Below are positions 55,890 through 63,728 of a DNA stretch of 64,000 bases, piece by piece (positions within the stretch are counted from its first letter, which is position 1; every line of letters begins with the position of its first letter). The stretch is from contig NZ_AOHX01000047.1 in NCBI RefSeq assembly GCF_000337735.1, positions 1 through 64,000 of the forward strand. The letters run 5' to 3'. The notes under the pieces are model-generated. The model had not been told where the DNA came from, searched no databases, and saw only the letters and a list, made by a program, of their open reading frames with translations. The position numbers were made by a program, and so were the translations under genes. The stretch is from Natronorubrum sulfidifaciens JCM 14089. GTDB taxonomy: Archaea > Halobacteriota > Halobacteria > Halobacteriales > Natrialbaceae.

Positions 55890-56198
55890 TTATGACTGTT
55901 CATCGCCGAAGATCGTCTCGTGAAAGCCGATGACGAGTCCCGGCACGACGGCCATAAAGAGGTGTTCCTCGAGTGGAATCCCGGCGATGTCGATCCCGGT
56001 TCGCAGGTTGATGTCGAAGACGCCGACCGCAAGCGTGTAGCGATCCCAGACGTAGGCGATGGGATACAGTGCGAGGATCGTGATGGCGGCTTTTCGGAGC
56101 GCGTCTGCACGCCGGAGCAACAGGACGGCGACGGTACCCCAGAACAGCTCCGTCGCGAGATAGGTGTACCGACCGAGGACACTGATGTCGAGGGCCAT
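55890..56198 (-). CDS. Single-unit lycopene cyclase-domain protein
   Basis: 102-aa membrane protein with three hydrophobic segments and the CarR/CrtYcd-type signature: YTYLATELFWGTVAVLLLR, then TLAVGVFDINLRTG and the diagnostic PLEEHLFMAVVPGLVIG. Full archaeal lycopene cyclases hold two such units (about 230 aa), so this has one unit only and would need to dimerise or play another role. No carotenoid genes adjoin. ATG 56198 is the first start that fits; longer frames upstream overlap the divergent CBS gene. Confidence 0.78.
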   Translation of the reverse strand: MALDISVLGRYTYLATELFWGTVAVLLLRRADALRKAAITILALYPIAYVWDRYTLAVGVFDINLRTGIDIAGIPLEEHLFMAVVPGLVIGFHETIFGDEQS

Positions 56199-56301
56199 AC
56201 CGTGTGTACGATGGCCAAGCCAAAAACATCGGGTTTGAACCCACCCAGCTAGAACGTGCGGTATGTTCAAAACCCCGGCGTGAGTATACCGAAGTAGGAA
56301 C

Positions 56302-57459
56302 ATGAATATCGCTGATATCGCTACCACGGAATATATCGAAGTCGACGTTGGCACGCGTATGGGGAAGGTCCGTTCGACCTTTGACAACGGCAATCCCAAG
56401 GGAATTATCGTCACCGATGATGGGGAGTACGAGGGCGTCATCAGCGAACGAGAGGTCCTCCAGTCCCACGTGGAGGACGACGCGAAAGTGTCGGCACTGA
56501 TCAAACCCAGCCGGAACTCGCCGGCACCCAAAGTTGACCGGAACGAAGACGTCCGGGAGACCGCACGCGTCCTGATCGAGAGCAACTCGAAGGTCGCACC
56601 GGTGTTCGAACACGGCGACCTCTGGGGCGTCATCAGCGGCGACGCGATCCTCGAGGCCGTCCTCGAGAACCTCGACACGCTCACCGTCGCGGACGTCTAC
56701 TCGGACGATCCGGTTACACTCGCGGAAGACGACGGAATCGGCAAGGCGATCAACCACCTCCGAGAGCACGGAATCTCCCGTCTGCCCGTCGTCAACGAGA
56801 ACGGCTACCTCTCCGGCGTCGTCACGACCCACGACATCGCCGACTTCGCCATCCGAAAGAACCACACGACGACGACCGGCGACCGCGTCGGCGACTCCCA
56901 GCGACTGCTCGATGTCCCCATCTACGACATCATGACCAGTCCCGTCGCGACGACGACACTCGACACGACGGCCAAAGACGCCGTCGAGCAGATGCTCGAG
57001 CAGGATTACGCCGGGCTGATGGTCACGCCCGAGGACGACGACCGCGTCGTCATCGGCGTCGTCACCAAGACGGACGTGCTGCGTGCGCTGACGTTCACCG
57101 AAGAAGAGCACATGGACGTCCAGATCACCAACATCTCGATGCTCGATACGATCACTCGAGAGTCGATCGTCCAGAGCATCGAGCAGGTCTCCGATAAGTA
57201 CGCCGACATGCAGGTGATGCACGCCCACGTGCGCTTCCACGAGCACAACGAGACGCTCCGTGGCACCCCGCTTGTCCAGTGTCAGGTCCGCCTGCGGACG
57301 AACAAAGGACAGGTCGCCGGCACCGGCGAAGGCTACGGTGCGGAGAACGCCTTCCGCGTGGCCATCGACAAACTCGAGCGCAACGTCTTGGAGATCAAAG
57401 GCATCACGAGCGACGAGGAGTACCGCGGTCAGCTCCTGCGCAAACTGAACGAGCTGTAA
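56302..57459 (+). CDS. Four-CBS-domain protein with possible HPF/RaiA-like C terminus
   Basis: 385-aa protein. Four CBS domains lie at about 4-55, 70-120, 125-180 and 205-270 (for example HGISRLPVVNENGYLSGVVT and DYAGLMVTPEDDDRVVIGVV). The last ~100 residues (SDKYADMQVMHAHVRFHEHN, LVQCQVRLRTNKGQVAGTGE, AFRVAIDKLERNVLEI) have the strand-helix pattern of hibernation-promoting factors (HPF/RaiA). If so, the protein joins adenylate sensing to ribosome binding. That fold call is by eye. It is divergent from the lycopene cyclase-domain gene and converges on radB. Confidence 0.8.
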   Translation: MNIADIATTEYIEVDVGTRMGKVRSTFDNGNPKGIIVTDDGEYEGVISEREVLQSHVEDDAKVSALIKPSRNSPAPKVDRNEDVRETARVLIESNSKVAPVFEHGDLWGVISGDAILEAVLENLDTLTVADVYSDDPVTLAEDDGIGKAINHLREHGISRLPVVNENGYLSGVVTTHDIADFAIRKNHTTTTGDRVGDSQRLLDVPIYDIMTSPVATTTLDTTAKDAVEQMLEQDYAGLMVTPEDDDRVVIGVVTKTDVLRALTFTEEEHMDVQITNISMLDTITRESIVQSIEQVSDKYADMQVMHAHVRFHEHNETLRGTPLVQCQVRLRTNKGQVAGTGEGYGAENAFRVAIDKLERNVLEIKGITSDEEYRGQLLRKLNEL

Positions 57460-57648
57460 TCGGGCCGTCGCGCCGCCGGCTGCAACGCCCGGAAAGACCC
57501 CGTCGCCATCCCCTCGGGGGTCGTCCCACCTACGAACCAGCCGCAGTTTTTCTTCGCGACGACTCCGTGAGTGGCTGCTCGACGCAGGCCGACGAATCGT
57601 TCATGTATCGTGTCCAGACCAGCCGGATGTCCGGTAACTGTTCGAGAG

Positions 57649-58356
57649 TCAGCGCCGCGGCGACTCGGCCCCGCCCTCGAGGCCGCGATCCGTAATCCGG
57701 AACTGGACCGACTCGCCAGCCGACTTCGAGCGGTGTTTCTCGAGGGTTGCCCGTCGGTTCCCGCCACGGAATCGCTCGAGTCGGACGACGACGCCGGTCC
57801 AGTGCTCGAGTGTATTGCCACCGAGCGCGCGCGTGCGGTCGGCGTCGGGGTCCGAAAAGACCTGATTCGTGAGCACGACCGCCAGATCGTGTTTGCGGGC
57901 CAGCGAGAGGAGATGGGTCACCTGCCGGGCGACGCTGCGTAGCGCTTCGCCTTCGTCACCCTCTGCGGTTCGCTCGAGGCGATAGAAACCGGTTGCGCTG
58001 TCGAGGACGATCAGATCCGCCCGTTCGGCGAACCCCTCGGCGTCGCGGACGGCCTCGGCCTGTTCGTCGAAATCGAGTGCGTCCTCGATGACGATGCGGG
58101 AGGCGACAGCCTCGACGTCTTCGTCGTCGACGTGGGCCGACAGCAGTTGCTGAAAGCGGTCAACCGAGACGCCTTCGGTATCGATGTAGACGGCCGTCCC
58201 GCCGGCGACGGCCGTTTCGACGGCTGCGGACAGCGCGATGTTCGTCTTGCCCGCGGCTGGCGGGCCGTATAGCTGCGTGACGGTCCCGCGTTCGAACCCC
58301 CCTCCGAGTAACTCGTCGACCGGGCCACAGCCGGTCGGAATCGGCTCGTCGTTCAC
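57649..58356 (-). CDS. radB: DNA repair protein RadB
   Basis: 235-aa RecA-family paralogue that assists RadA in recombination. The Walker A is LYGPPAAGKTNIALSAAVE, Walker B is ADLIVLDSATGFYRL, and the RadB-type end is RRATLEKHRSKSAGESVQFR. There is no N-terminal HhH domain, which separates it from RadA. GTG 58356 (NDEPIPTGCGPVDELLGGGF) is preferred because homologues begin here; the longer frame runs upstream in basic sequence. It is divergent from the RNase H-like gene. Confidence 0.92.
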   Translation of the reverse strand: MNDEPIPTGCGPVDELLGGGFERGTVTQLYGPPAAGKTNIALSAAVETAVAGGTAVYIDTEGVSVDRFQQLLSAHVDDEDVEAVASRIVIEDALDFDEQAEAVRDAEGFAERADLIVLDSATGFYRLERTAEGDEGEALRSVARQVTHLLSLARKHDLAVVLTNQVFSDPDADRTRALGGNTLEHWTGVVVRLERFRGGNRRATLEKHRSKSAGESVQFRITDRGLEGGAESPRR

Positions 58357-58476
58357 GGTTCGAATTTGCAGGTAGCGAGGAAAAAGCCCCCGAAACCGGC
58401 TGGTCGAGTCGCACTCGAGGGACGCAGCCGACCGAATCCGTGTACGTTTATTCACGCTCGCGTCGAAGGCGACGCT

Positions 58477-59223
58477 GTGATCGTCGTCGCCACGTCAGAT
58501 TTCGAAGTGTACCACGGCGTTGTCACCGAACTCCGCGACCGTGGGACCGAGTTTACCACCGTCGAGCCTGATATGTCGCTCCCGGCTCGCACTACAGTCG
58601 TCATCACTGGGTCCGACCACGCCGACGGCTTCGACGCCGTGACGACGATCGTCGCGAAGCCGGATGCCCCTCGGCGCGCCGTCGATCAGGCGCTCGCCGC
58701 GGTTCGAGGCGACGGCGGGCAAACGATCATCGGCGTTGATCCGGGCCGCAAACCGGGAATCGCTGTCCTGACGGGCGAGATGGTCGTCGCCGCGTTTCAG
58801 GTCCCGCTCTCGGATGCCGTCGACGTGATCCAGCGCGAGGCGGCTGAGGCGACCGCTCCGATCGTCCGCGTTGGCGACGGCTCGCGTCTCCATGGGTCGA
58901 AACTCGTCAACGAGTTAGCAGACGTGCGAGTCGAACTCGTCGATGAGACCGGTACGACGCCATATCTCGGGACGGGCGCGCGAGGAATGGGCGACGTGCT
59001 CGCTGCCGTCAACATCGCCCGCCTCGAGGGAGCGGCCGTTGACACACGGGAAATCGAGCCGACGGCGGGCGAACTGCAGGTGATCAAAGACCGCTCGCGC
59101 GAGCGAAGCGAGGAAAACCGCGCGATCGACGAATCGCTGGCCCGACGAGTCGCGTCGGGTGAGTTGACGATCGACGAAGCACTGGCAGCACACCGCGGTG
59201 AAGATCCCGACGACGCGAGTTGA
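58477..59223 (+). CDS. RNase H-fold protein next to radB
   Basis: 248-aa protein. The centre holds TIIGVDPGRKPGIAVLTGEM, where an Asp in a Gly-Val-Asp-Pro-Gly context is the first acidic residue of an RNase H/RuvC-like fold; VRVGDGSRLHGSKLVNELAD and VELVDETGTTPYLG follow. It ends with a helical part (AIDESLARRVASGELTIDEA). The neighbourhood with radB suggests a DNA-repair role, for example a junction or flap nuclease, but this is inference. GTG 58477 is chosen; an upstream frame has basic, non-coding character. Confidence 0.72.
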   Translation: MIVVATSDFEVYHGVVTELRDRGTEFTTVEPDMSLPARTTVVITGSDHADGFDAVTTIVAKPDAPRRAVDQALAAVRGDGGQTIIGVDPGRKPGIAVLTGEMVVAAFQVPLSDAVDVIQREAAEATAPIVRVGDGSRLHGSKLVNELADVRVELVDETGTTPYLGTGARGMGDVLAAVNIARLEGAAVDTREIEPTAGELQVIKDRSRERSEENRAIDESLARRVASGELTIDEALAAHRGEDPDDAS

Positions 59224-59262
59224 GACGGGCCGTCTCACCGGTTGACGAGCCGTCCCTCGAGG

Positions 59263-61089
59263 TCAGTGCTCGCTGCGCGATGCGAACAGGGCGGCAACGA
59301 GTATTGCCACGAGGGCGACGCCGACGCCGAGTCCGGGCATCGAATCATCTGCTTCGTCGTCGCCAGTCACCGTCATCGCCGGCTCATCGGTGGACGTGTT
59401 GTCATCGGCCGACCCGTCGTCGGGCTCGGTCGCCGTCTCGTTGTTGGCGGTCGCCTTGTCCTTGCTTTTGTCCGTCTTCGCTGGTCCGTCCGCTGGTTTC
59501 TTGGCGTCGCCGTCCGTGCCGTCTGCAGGCGATGTCTCGTCGTTCGTCCCGTCGCCGGTGTCGCTTTCGTCTCCCGTGTCGCCGCTGCCCGGCGTTGCGA
59601 TCGTCGGCTCAGCGTCGGCGAACTGGACGTTCCTGTTCTCTTGCATCGTGATCTGTGAGGCATCGGCACTGCCGTTGTCTTCGGCGATTGCAAGCGCGGT
59701 CTGCTGTTGATTGAGGTTCTCCTGTGTCACGAACTGGGTGTGCTCGAGGTCGGCGATCCAGTACTGGTCGCCGTCAATCTGTTGTTCGTTCTCGCCGTCG
59801 TAATCGAACGACAGCAGCGAGCTGCCGTTGATATCGTTCCCACCGATCGTCACCGTCGTTTCGTTGGTAATCACGGCTCCGGCTTCGGGGTCGAACGAGT
59901 CACCGAGGTGTTCCACACTTGCGACACCGACCTGTTCGTTGTAGTTCCGTTGTTCAGCCAGCTGAATGGCCGTCGCATCGCTTTGATTGAGCGCGATCGC
60001 CACAGCCGCGCTCTGTAAATTCACGTTCACCTGCTCTGTGTTCTGGTACTGGCTCACACTGACTTCTGGCTCCTCGCTGTCGTGGGTGACCCCACCGTTC
60101 CCGTCCGTCGTCATGACGCTGTTGTCCTCAACCGCCGCAGTGGCGACGTTCATCCCCGACATCGCCTCGAGCAGCGAGACCGTCTCGGTCGATGCAAGCT
60201 GTTCGTTGAGGTTGGTCTGGTCGGTGATCTGGATCGCTGTCGCGACGGAGCCGTTACCGACCGCGATGGCGACTGCCATCCCCTGTTGGTTCTGGTTCGC
60301 CTGCACAACCTCCTGTGACTGCTCGACAGTCGCCTCCGTCGACTGGCCATCGGGGCCGACGTCGCCAGTCTCGTGGAGCGTCGTCGTTCCCTGCTGTCGG
60401 TTCTGGTTGGCCTGTGTCGATCGCTGGTACGCCACGGCCTCGCTTGCGCCTTCAGCGATTGCGACGGCGATGCTCTGGTCGTTGTAATTGACCTGCTCGA
60501 CGTCCTGATCTTGTGTGGTCGACGCCTCGGTCGGCTGTGAGACGTCCTGCACGGCGTCGCCGTCCGTCTGGTCAGCGACACTCCACCCATCGAACTCCTG
60601 TCTGTCGCCGTTTCCGAAGACGATGTGTACGTCGCCGACGTTTTCGAAGACGAGATCCTCGGATGTAGCCAGCGTGTTTTCGGCGGTTGCCTCACCGACC
60701 TGACTGTTCGCGTTCTGTTGATTCGCCTCCTGAATCGCCGTCGCCTCACCCCCATCGATCGCGATGGAGATCGCCCCACCTTGCTGGTTGAAATCGACCT
60801 GCTCGACGTCCTGATACTGGACGACGTCGGCGATCTCTTCCCGGTCGGTAATCGGGTCGGGTGCATCCGCCAGCTGCGTCTCGATGAACTCATCAAGCGA
60901 CTGATTCTCGAGTTCTGCACCGAACACGAAGTAGAGGTCTTCGCCGTGCTCGAGTGTCTGCACCGTGTCCGCCGTCGAACCCGATTCAGAGTCGATGTCG
61001 ATCGTGTCTGCAGGAGCCGCTGCGCCGGTCATCGAAAAGACAACCATCGCGGCGACGAGCAGTATCGTGAGCTGTGAGCGTCTGAGCAT
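59263..61089 (-). CDS. Secreted Q/N-repeat (curlin-like) protein with PGF-CTERM-like anchor
   Basis: 608-aa secreted protein. Signal peptide about 1-25 (LTILLVAAMVVFSMTGAAA). Five units of about 38-41 residues lie at 91-130, 193-233, 257-297, 347-386 and 452-489. Each follows a pattern of Gln/Asn spaced by two, then alternating Ala/Ile, a short Gly/Asp turn, Ala-Ile-Gln, and again Gln-x-Asn-x-Asn (for example EQVNYNDQSIAVAIAEGASE). This is like curlin repeats but longer. A Thr/Asp/Lys stalk (about 495-580) leads to a C-terminal PGLGVGVALVAILVAALF plus basic tail, like the PGF-CTERM signal for archaeosortase. Fibre function is inferred. Confidence 0.82.
   Translation of the reverse strand: MLRRSQLTILLVAAMVVFSMTGAAAPADTIDIDSESGSTADTVQTLEHGEDLYFVFGAELENQSLDEFIETQLADAPDPITDREEIADVVQYQDVEQVDFNQQGGAISIAIDGGEATAIQEANQQNANSQVGEATAENTLATSEDLVFENVGDVHIVFGNGDRQEFDGWSVADQTDGDAVQDVSQPTEASTTQDQDVEQVNYNDQSIAVAIAEGASEAVAYQRSTQANQNRQQGTTTLHETGDVGPDGQSTEATVEQSQEVVQANQNQQGMAVAIAVGNGSVATAIQITDQTNLNEQLASTETVSLLEAMSGMNVATAAVEDNSVMTTDGNGGVTHDSEEPEVSVSQYQNTEQVNVNLQSAAVAIALNQSDATAIQLAEQRNYNEQVGVASVEHLGDSFDPEAGAVITNETTVTIGGNDINGSSLLSFDYDGENEQQIDGDQYWIADLEHTQFVTQENLNQQQTALAIAEDNGSADASQITMQENRNVQFADAEPTIATPGSGDTGDESDTGDGTNDETSPADGTDGDAKKPADGPAKTDKSKDKATANNETATEPDDGSADDNTSTDEPAMTVTGDDEADDSMPGLGVGVALVAILVAALFASRSEH
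59623..60819 (-). repeat. Five curlin-like protein repeat units
   Basis: Coding positions of the repeats: unit 1 at 60819-60700, unit 2 at 60513-60391, unit 3 at 60321-60199, unit 4 at 60051-59932 and unit 5 at 59736-59623. Spacers of about 24-65 residues separate them. Units 1-4 are closest; unit 5 is shortest and most diverged. Confidence 0.75.
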
Positions 61090-61720
61090 CGCTATCAGTC
61101 TCCGGATTTGAAAATCGCTGGTGAGTGTCCCCGTTGCCTGACTATCATCGTTTCAAACCAGTAGTTTCCGAACACTGTCTTTGTTATCTGGTAGTTACGA
61201 GAACGAAGCAGTCGGCTACTCGGACAACAACTACCCCTCGAGCGGAGTGCGCTCGGCTGGAGCGAACGCGGTCCAAACCCCTATGACCCGCGGATACGAT
61301 CGGGAAGGGGGTGACGTGACCGGGGTGGAACGGTTCAGCGATCTCGAGTGTCTCTCGTAGGGGATGGTTTCGGAAGTGGTTCACAGAAACGACAGTCAGG
61401 AATCGAGGACTCCTTCGAGTCAGTTCATAAATATCGGCGACTGCAGCGGGGCCTCCAGTACGGCAAGTCAACAGTCGTCACTCGCTCACGGTTCCGTATC
61501 AAACTCGTACAGACGAGTGTCTCATTCGCTGTATTGTTGTTTTGTCGGCCTGAGATCGGCCAACTTCGAATTTGAGTCGAAACTGTTCCCGGGGTTCATA
61601 TTCATCTCCGGGGTGGCTACCAACCGGGCAGCGTGACACAGACGCGACGTCGGCACCGTCGATGAGACGATGGCCACTGTGACGCTGACACGTGTGCCCG
61701 ACACGCGATAGACGATACAC
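61090..61720. other. Long divergent intergenic region, 631 bp
   Basis: This separates the curlin-like gene (minus) from the small secreted protein gene (plus). Frames open here have no acidic composition or start signals and are rejected. AT-rich stretches lie at about 61140-61200 and 61545-61610 (TTCATATTCAT near 61600). Its length is unusual for this compact window and suggests complex control of both genes. Confidence 0.55.
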
Positions 61721-62155
61721 ATGAAACGCGCACTCTCACTCGCACTGACGGTCGCACTGATCGGCAGCCTCGTCTTTATGGGGTTCGCTGGAACAGCTGC
61801 TGCAGACGCTACGATCGAGAACAACGCTGACGTCACGCAAGACACGAACGCGGAGACGGACCAGGACCAGGAGTCCGAACAGGACGCTGAACAAGACGCC
61901 AAAAACTACCAGAACCAAGACGCTGACCAGGCCAACACTGCGTGGTTAGGCGATAACATCGCACTGTCCGTCCACGGTGACGCAGAAGCGGAAAACGAGG
62001 TTGACCAAGAGAACGACCTCGACCAGCGACAGGACGCTGACATCGACCAGGACATCGACCAGGACAACGAGCAGGACCAAGACGCTGACACCGAAGCCGA
62101 AAGCGAGTTCGAGCAGGAGTTCGAACTGCAGGACTTCATCAACTTCGGCTTCTAA
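61721..62155 (+). CDS. Small secreted Asp/Gln-rich protein with one curlin-like unit
   Basis: 144-aa protein. Signal peptide about 1-28 (LALTVALIGSLVFMGFAGTA, cleavage after AAA). The mature part is very rich in Asp, Gln, Glu and Asn. Residues about 64-104 (QNQDADQANTAWLGDNIALS, then VHGDAEAENEVDQENDLDQR) line up with the repeats of the neighbouring 608-aa protein. The rest is degenerate DQ/DID repeats and an aromatic end DFINFGF. There is no anchor, so it should be released or assemble outside the cell. A major-subunit or nucleator role beside the anchored protein is inferred. Confidence 0.75.
   Translation: MKRALSLALTVALIGSLVFMGFAGTAAADATIENNADVTQDTNAETDQDQESEQDAEQDAKNYQNQDADQANTAWLGDNIALSVHGDAEAENEVDQENDLDQRQDADIDQDIDQDNEQDQDADTEAESEFEQEFELQDFINFGF
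61853..61900 (+). repeat. 48-bp tract shared in inverted orientation, copy A
   Basis: Encodes ETDQDQESEQDAEQDA (residues 45-60) of the small secreted protein. It is nearly identical, with about six differences, to 62714-62667 on the minus strand. Confidence 0.75.
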
Positions 62156-62231
62156 CACCGCTGACGTAGCACTGCCGCAGCACCGATTTTCACCGCATAT
62201 TTTGCGTCACTGACCTCGCGTTCAGCAGTGA

Positions 62232-62492
62232 TACGGCTCGTTTCTCACCAGTGACGACGTTCGTTTCGACCTCGGCCGCCCCTCGCAGCGCCCTCGAGTC
62301 GTTGGTGATCACGAACTGAACGACAGCCTCGAGTTCGCTCGACTGATTGCAAGCCAGCAGCAGACGGCACTATCGCTGGTCGATCGAAGCGTCGGGAAAA
62401 ATAAACGAGTCTCGTCCGAACTGATTCAGTGGCTCTGCCACCACTGGCAGTCACTGCACACCCCACAAGACGGCCCTGTGAAGGATGTGTGA
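62232..62492 (+). pseudogene. Possible gene remnant without start codon
   Basis: The frame is open from 62232 (after a TGA at 62229-62231) to a TGA at 62490-62492, with no ATG, GTG or TTG start in its first two-thirds. Its translation includes DDVRFDLGRPSQRPRVVGDH and VSSELIQWLCHHWQSLHTPQ, with fair acidic and GC3 character. It may be the 3' remains of a gene lost from between the two secreted-protein genes. I do not recognise a family. Confidence 0.25.
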
Positions 62493-62522
62493 GTCGTGTT
62501 AGTTGGTGTTCGCTTCAGCGGC

Positions 62523-63728
62523 TCAGTTCTGGCGGCGGAGTGCCAGCATGGCGGCGGCGAGCATCGCGACGAGGGCGACGCCGACACCGAAGCCTGGCAG
62601 TCCGTCTTCGTCTTCGTTATCCGAGGCGACGTTTTCTTGCTCAGAGTCCTGCTCCTGCTCGTTCGACGCGTCCTGCTCAGCGTCCTGTTCGGACTCCTGG
62701 CTCTGGTCCGTCTCCGAGTCCGTGTCCTGGTCGCCATCGCCGTCGTTCGAGACGCCGTCATCGTCTTCGGCGCCGTTGTCTCCGTTCGCGTCGTCTTTGT
62801 CGTCCTCCTTGTCGTCGTCTTTCTTGTCGTCGTAGTCTTTGTCAGCCTTCTTCTCGTAGTCCTTTCCGTCTTTCTTGTCGTCTTTCTTATCGTCGTAGTC
62901 CTTGTCGCCTTTCTTCTCGTAGTCCTTCTCGTCTTTCTTGTCGTCGTCCGTTTCGTCAGTTTCGTCGTCTTTCTTATCGTCGTCTTTCTCGTCAGTCTCG
63001 TCCGTCTCATCGCCGTCGTCCATACCGGGCGTCACGGTGGCCGAATCGGCGATCGTGACGAATCCGTCAGCCTCGTCGTAGTAGGCCTGAATCGGTTCGC
63101 CATCGAGGTAGACCGTTGCCGTAACGACGGTCTCCGTCTCGATCGTCGACGTATCGATACTGACGTCGTTGTTCACACCGGTCAGTCCGGTTGCGGTGCC
63201 GAGTTCGTTATCGTCCGCGTCGGTGAGGACGACGTCGAACTCGGTGTCGTCACCGTGTCCATCGAGCAGCGCGGCGACATCAACGTTCACCTGGTCGATC
63301 GGGTCATCCGCCGACTGGTCGCTCATCTCGATACCGGCACCGTACACCGTCGCGGTGGCGGATGCTTTGGTGTCAGATTTGCTGTCATCCGCGTAGACGG
63401 TTGCCGTGTACTGTCCCGGCTTCTCGCTTGGCACGTAGACCGCAGCGTTCGTAAGGTCTCCGTCGAGTTCGGTTTCGAACACGACCTCACCGCTTTCGTG
63501 TTCAATCTCGAGGTACTGTCCCTCGTGGGCGGTGACGGATTCGACGACGAAGGCCGTGTCACCGTCGTTCATCCCGAGAGCTTGGTCAGTAAACGTTACG
63601 TCTTCGTCACCGTGGTTTGCCGCCGCTGCGCCCGCAAACGCTGCGGACATGGCAATGACGGACAGCACCATCAGTCCGGCTAACAGTACTGCACGTCCTT
63701 TCTGGAGCGTCGTTGGATTGCTTGTCAT
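62523..63728 (-). CDS. PGF-CTERM surface protein with lysine-rich tandem repeat
   Basis: 401-aa secreted protein. Signal peptide about 1-37 (LLAGLMVLSVIAMSAAFAGA). Residues about 40-130 form a beta-rich domain of the DUF7282/surface-glycoprotein kind (FTDQALGMNDGDTAFVVESV), and about 130-235 a second beta domain. Residues 240-312 are Asp/Lys-rich, with a 21-residue unit repeated at 268-288 and 289-309 (KDYEKKGDKDYDDKKDDKKD). A Gln/Glu/Asp stretch (339-365) follows, then the anchor PGFGVGVALVAMLAAAMLA and RRQ, a classical PGF-CTERM signal cut by archaeosortase A. It is a cell-surface protein. Confidence 0.85.
   Translation of the reverse strand: MTSNPTTLQKGRAVLLAGLMVLSVIAMSAAFAGAAAANHGDEDVTFTDQALGMNDGDTAFVVESVTAHEGQYLEIEHESGEVVFETELDGDLTNAAVYVPSEKPGQYTATVYADDSKSDTKASATATVYGAGIEMSDQSADDPIDQVNVDVAALLDGHGDDTEFDVVLTDADDNELGTATGLTGVNNDVSIDTSTIETETVVTATVYLDGEPIQAYYDEADGFVTIADSATVTPGMDDGDETDETDEKDDDKKDDETDETDDDKKDEKDYEKKGDKDYDDKKDDKKDGKDYEKKADKDYDDKKDDDKEDDKDDANGDNGAEDDDGVSNDGDGDQDTDSETDQSQESEQDAEQDASNEQEQDSEQENVASDNEDEDGLPGFGVGVALVAMLAAAMLALRRQN
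62667..62714 (-). repeat. 48-bp tract shared in inverted orientation, copy B
   Basis: Encodes ETDQSQESEQDAEQDA (residues 339-354) of the PGF-CTERM protein. It matches 61853-61900 of the small secreted protein gene almost base for base, in opposite orientation, about 0.8 kb apart. Confidence 0.75.
62802..62927 (-). repeat. Two 63-bp tandem coding repeats
   Basis: Unit 1 is 62927-62865 and unit 2 is 62864-62802. Both encode a 21-aa block starting KDYEKK and containing DKDYDDKKDD. Near-identity suggests recent slippage or unequal crossing-over, so repeat number may vary between strains. Confidence 0.8.

Noticed and set aside
61184-61471. 95-codon minus-strand frame in the long divergent region
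   Set aside because: Arg/His/Pro-rich, no acidic character, and no start signal.
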